DNA from: SIG78 sp045585955
GTDB lineage: Bacteria; Verrucomicrobiota; Lentisphaeria; Victivallales; Victivallaceae
DNA: 15,430 nt
Assembly (NCBI GenBank): GCA_045585955.1
Contig: JAZMZK010000100.1
Coordinates: 1 to 15,430 of the forward strand
Reading direction: 5' to 3'
Program-made: the position numbers and the translations under genes
The notes under the pieces: generated by a model
Database searches by the model: none
What the model was told of the DNA's origin: nothing
The model's input: only the letters and a program-made list of their open reading frames with translations
Part shown: piece after piece, positions 13,977 to 15,430 of the stretch
Layout: each line of letters starts with the position of its first letter
Numbering within the stretch: position 1 is the stretch's first letter

Positions 13977-15056
13977 ATGGCTCCTGAACTTAAAAAAGAT
14001 GCCGCTTACGCTTTGTTGGTTCCTACCAGCATGGGCGTCCGCCTGACCCCGGTCGATGGTCAGCCTTTCCACTGCAGCGATATGTTCAAAATGCAGGTAA
14101 CCAGTGCCGAAACCAATGTGGCAAGTGTTGCCAGCTTTTTGGGTTTGCCGGTCAAAGTCCTGACTGCTTTTGTTAAGGGCAGCCCGGTTGCCCGTATGAT
14201 CAAAGACAACCTCGCCGGTCGTCACATGGATTACGAAGGCCCTGAATTTGAACAGGAAGGCCCCTGGGGTGTCCGTCATCAGTTCAACCTGGCTGACAGC
14301 GGCTATGGCAGCCGTGGTCCCCGCGTTCAGAACGACCGTGCCGGTGAAGTCGGTCGTCTGCTGAATGTGAAAGACTTTGATTTGGATCGCATCTTCGGCA
14401 AAGAAGGTGTGCAGATCGTTCACCTTTCCGGTTTGATCGCTGCTCTTTCTCCCGAAACCAGCAAATTCTGTCTGGAAATCGCCCGTACTGCCAAGAAATA
14501 TGGCAGCCGCATTTCCTTTGACCTCAACTACCGTGCCAGCTTCTGGAAAGGCCGTGAAGAAGAATTGAGTGCTATTTTTGCCGAAATCGCCAGCTTGGCT
14601 GACATCCTGATCGGTAACGAAGAAGACTTCCAGCTCTGCTTGAAGATCAAGGGCCCGGAAGCCGGTGGCAAAGATATCGGTGCCAAGATCGAAAACTTCA
14701 AAGAAATGGTCGAACGCGTCAAGGCTGCTTATCCCAACGCTTACGCTTTTGCCACCACTCTGCGTCAGGTCGTCAGTGCCAACCACCACCTGTGGGGGGC
14801 TATTGCCAATGTGAACGGCGAATGGCAGGTCGTTGAACCCCGTGATATTACCGTGCTTGACCGTATCGGCGGCGGCGACGGCTTTGTCGGTGGCTTCCTT
14901 TACGCCATCCTCCGTGGTTGGGAACCGGAAAAGTGGATCCAGTTCGGCTGGGCGACCGGTGCACTTGCCACCACCCACTTGACTGACTACGGTCAGCCTG
15001 CTGACGAAGAACAGGTGTGGAGCATCTGGAGTGGTAACGCCCGAGTGAAACGCTGA
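13977..15056 (+). CDS. kdgK: PfkB-family sugar kinase, likely 2-keto-3-deoxygluconate kinase
   Basis: The 359-aa protein is a ribokinase/PfkB-fold kinase. SAETNVASVASFLG (43-56) is the substrate-side motif, FDLNYRASFW (181-190) and LIGNEEDFQLCL (211-222) are blocks typical of 2-dehydro-3-deoxygluconate kinases, and DRIGGGDGFVGGF (295-307) is the ATP-side signature with D301 as catalytic base. The reaction would be ATP-dependent phosphorylation of KDG to KDPG in the cytoplasm, the entry of pectin-, alginate- or other uronate-derived sugar into the Entner-Doudoroff route. PfkB specificity is hard to call from sequence, so another keto-sugar acid is possible. Codon use differs sharply from the rest of the window: Arg is almost only CGT or CGC, and Lys, Asn, Gly and Leu are also restricted, implying high expression. 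It has its own promoter, a good AAGGA site eight bases before the ATG and a strong terminator. Confidence 0.88.
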   Translation: MAPELKKDAAYALLVPTSMGVRLTPVDGQPFHCSDMFKMQVTSAETNVASVASFLGLPVKVLTAFVKGSPVARMIKDNLAGRHMDYEGPEFEQEGPWGVRHQFNLADSGYGSRGPRVQNDRAGEVGRLLNVKDFDLDRIFGKEGVQIVHLSGLIAALSPETSKFCLEIARTAKKYGSRISFDLNYRASFWKGREEELSAIFAEIASLADILIGNEEDFQLCLKIKGPEAGGKDIGAKIENFKEMVERVKAAYPNAYAFATTLRQVVSANHHLWGAIANVNGEWQVVEPRDITVLDRIGGGDGFVGGFLYAILRGWEPEKWIQFGWATGALATTHLTDYGQPADEEQVWSIWSGNARVKR

Positions 15057-15071
15057 AGATTCCGTTATCTG

Positions 15072-15122
15072 AAAAAGATATTATGAGATACTTGAAAGTT
15101 TTCTCATAATATCTTTTTTTTT
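15072..15122 (+). terminator. Strong intrinsic terminator of the sugar kinase gene
   Basis: Arms 15072-15088 and 15102-15118 are perfectly complementary over 17 bases (core AGATATTATGAGA), with a 13-base loop that can itself fold (ACT/AGT). Nine T residues run from 15114 to 15122, and five A residues at 15072-15076 pair with part of them, so the element may work on both strands. Confidence 0.88.
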
Positions 15123-15236
15123 GTCAAAAATACCGTAAGAACAATATTGAAAAATATTAGCTCTGTTCCCAATGCGGGTAGGTAGATAAAAATGACAGAT
15201 ATACCTGTGCATTGAGAATTTTTTCAAAATTTGAAT

Positions 15237-15273
15237 GGCATTTATCTTTTTGCAGAGCAAAAAGATAAATGCC
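15237..15273. repeat. Perfect 17-bp inverted repeat with three-base loop
   Basis: GGCATTTATCTTTTTGC (15237-15253) is followed by AGA and then its exact reverse complement (15257-15273). No T tract follows on the + strand, so it is not a standard terminator there. It could form a very stable hairpin or cruciform, and may be the left edge of an intergenic repeat element. Confidence 0.85.
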
Positions 15274-15286
15274 GGTAAAAGGTTTT

Positions 15287-15363
15287 CCGCCTTCGCCAAG
15301 GCTACGGCGGACAGGGGAAAAAAGGGGTGGAGTTCCGTCTTCGCCGGAGGCTACGCCGTGACA
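15287..15363. repeat. Two copies of a GC-rich imperfect palindrome (REP-like)
   Basis: Copy A (15287-15313) and copy B (15335-15363) share the order CCGYCTTCGCC, then a short variable step, then GGCTACG, then GACA. In copy A the ends CCGCC and GGCGG are complementary. Each copy is followed by a purine run containing GGGGAAAAA and then GG (15314-15327 and 15374-15384), so the repeated unit is larger than the palindrome. This resembles short dispersed intergenic repeats, but one window cannot show dispersal. Confidence 0.7.
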
Positions 15364-15365
15364 AG

Positions 15366-15418
15366 TTGAGGAGGGGAAAAAGGACCGATCCAGCAAAAGG
15401 TCTTTTTCCCCTCCTCAA
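15366..15418. repeat. Long bulged hairpin of purine/pyrimidine strands
   Basis: The left arm 15366-15386 (TTGAGGAGGGGAAAAA then GGACC) and the right arm 15399-15418 (GGTC then TTTTTCCCCTCCTCAA) pair over 20 bases with a single bulged G, around a 12-base loop. One strand is nearly all purine, so triplex or other unusual structures are possible. No U tract follows. Confidence 0.8.
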
Positions 15419-15430
15419 GTACCGACCCTT

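Larger units (their letters stand above)
15123..15430. other. Gene-free repeat-rich tail of the window
   Basis: I find no convincing gene in these 308 bases. Reading frames here have no recognisable motif or ribosome binding site and run through palindromes and purine tracts. The segment up to about 15236 is plain AT-rich sequence; from 15237 on it is a cluster of inverted repeats described separately. The window ends inside this non-coding stretch or just before the next gene. Confidence 0.7.

Noticed and set aside
13932..14978. Long open frame of 348 codons on the - strand opposite the sugar kinase
   Set aside because: It is an antisense shadow created by the strict codon bias of the kinase. 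The + frame has complete PfkB motifs and a ribosome site; the - frame has no recognisable motif.
15157..15396. 79-codon - strand frame in the repeat-rich tail
   Set aside because: It translates the palindromes and purine tracts and has no motif or Shine-Dalgarno; most likely spurious.
1..15430. tRNA, rRNA, CRISPR array, insertion sequence or prophage genes
   Set aside because: No cloverleaf, rRNA-like sequence, regularly spaced direct repeats, transposase or integrase motifs were seen on either strand.

Overview
The window looks like a chromosomal segment from a Lentisphaerota (Victivallales-like) bacterium or a close PVC-superphylum relative. The main reason is the first gene, a secreted pseudopilin with the very hydrophobic N-terminus and the H-X9-DG C-terminal motif that these phyla carry in large numbers. 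The assignment also rests on the mix of secreted, poorly characterised carbohydrate-active proteins and is inference, not proof. All genes are on the + strand.

Region 1 (about 72-8928) reads as one polysaccharide-processing transcription unit with gaps of 4-41 bases. In order it holds a pseudopilin, two paralogous secreted beta-sandwich proteins of unknown function, a large secreted multidomain glycoside-hydrolase-like protein, a third and more diverged beta-sandwich paralog, a DUF4434-type TIM-barrel protein without a signal peptide, and a secreted NodB-type (CE4-like) deacetylase. It ends in a strong intrinsic terminator at 8886-8927. Region 2 (8931-10586) is a second, very similar deacetylase with its own putative promoter and a weak terminator. 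No SusC/SusD, ABC transporter, sulfatase or regulator is visible in the window.

Region 3 (10677-13876) is a housekeeping or regulatory cluster: a class I (type Ib) aminotransferase, a small lipoprotein, LexA with an intact autocleavage site and Ser-Lys dyad, and a membrane-anchored ankyrin-repeat protein that starts at TTG. The spacing suggests lipoprotein-lexA-ankyrin are co-transcribed, probably with the aminotransferase.

Region 4 (13869-15122) is a single-gene unit for a PfkB-family sugar kinase resembling 2-keto-3-deoxygluconate kinase. It has an extended -10 promoter, a good Shine-Dalgarno, a near-perfect terminator and the strongest codon bias in the window. If it is a KDG kinase, it would feed uronate-derived sugars into central metabolism, which fits a polysaccharide degrader, although it is a separate unit from Region 1.

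Region 5 (15123-15430) has no credible gene. It contains a perfect 17-bp hairpin, two copies of a GC-rich imperfect palindrome and a long bulged purine/pyrimidine hairpin, and resembles a dispersed intergenic repeat cluster. The most distinctive content overall is the Region 1 locus: three stand-alone proteins that resemble the accessory sandwich domain of the enzyme they flank, together with a duplicated deacetylase carrying a large insertion.
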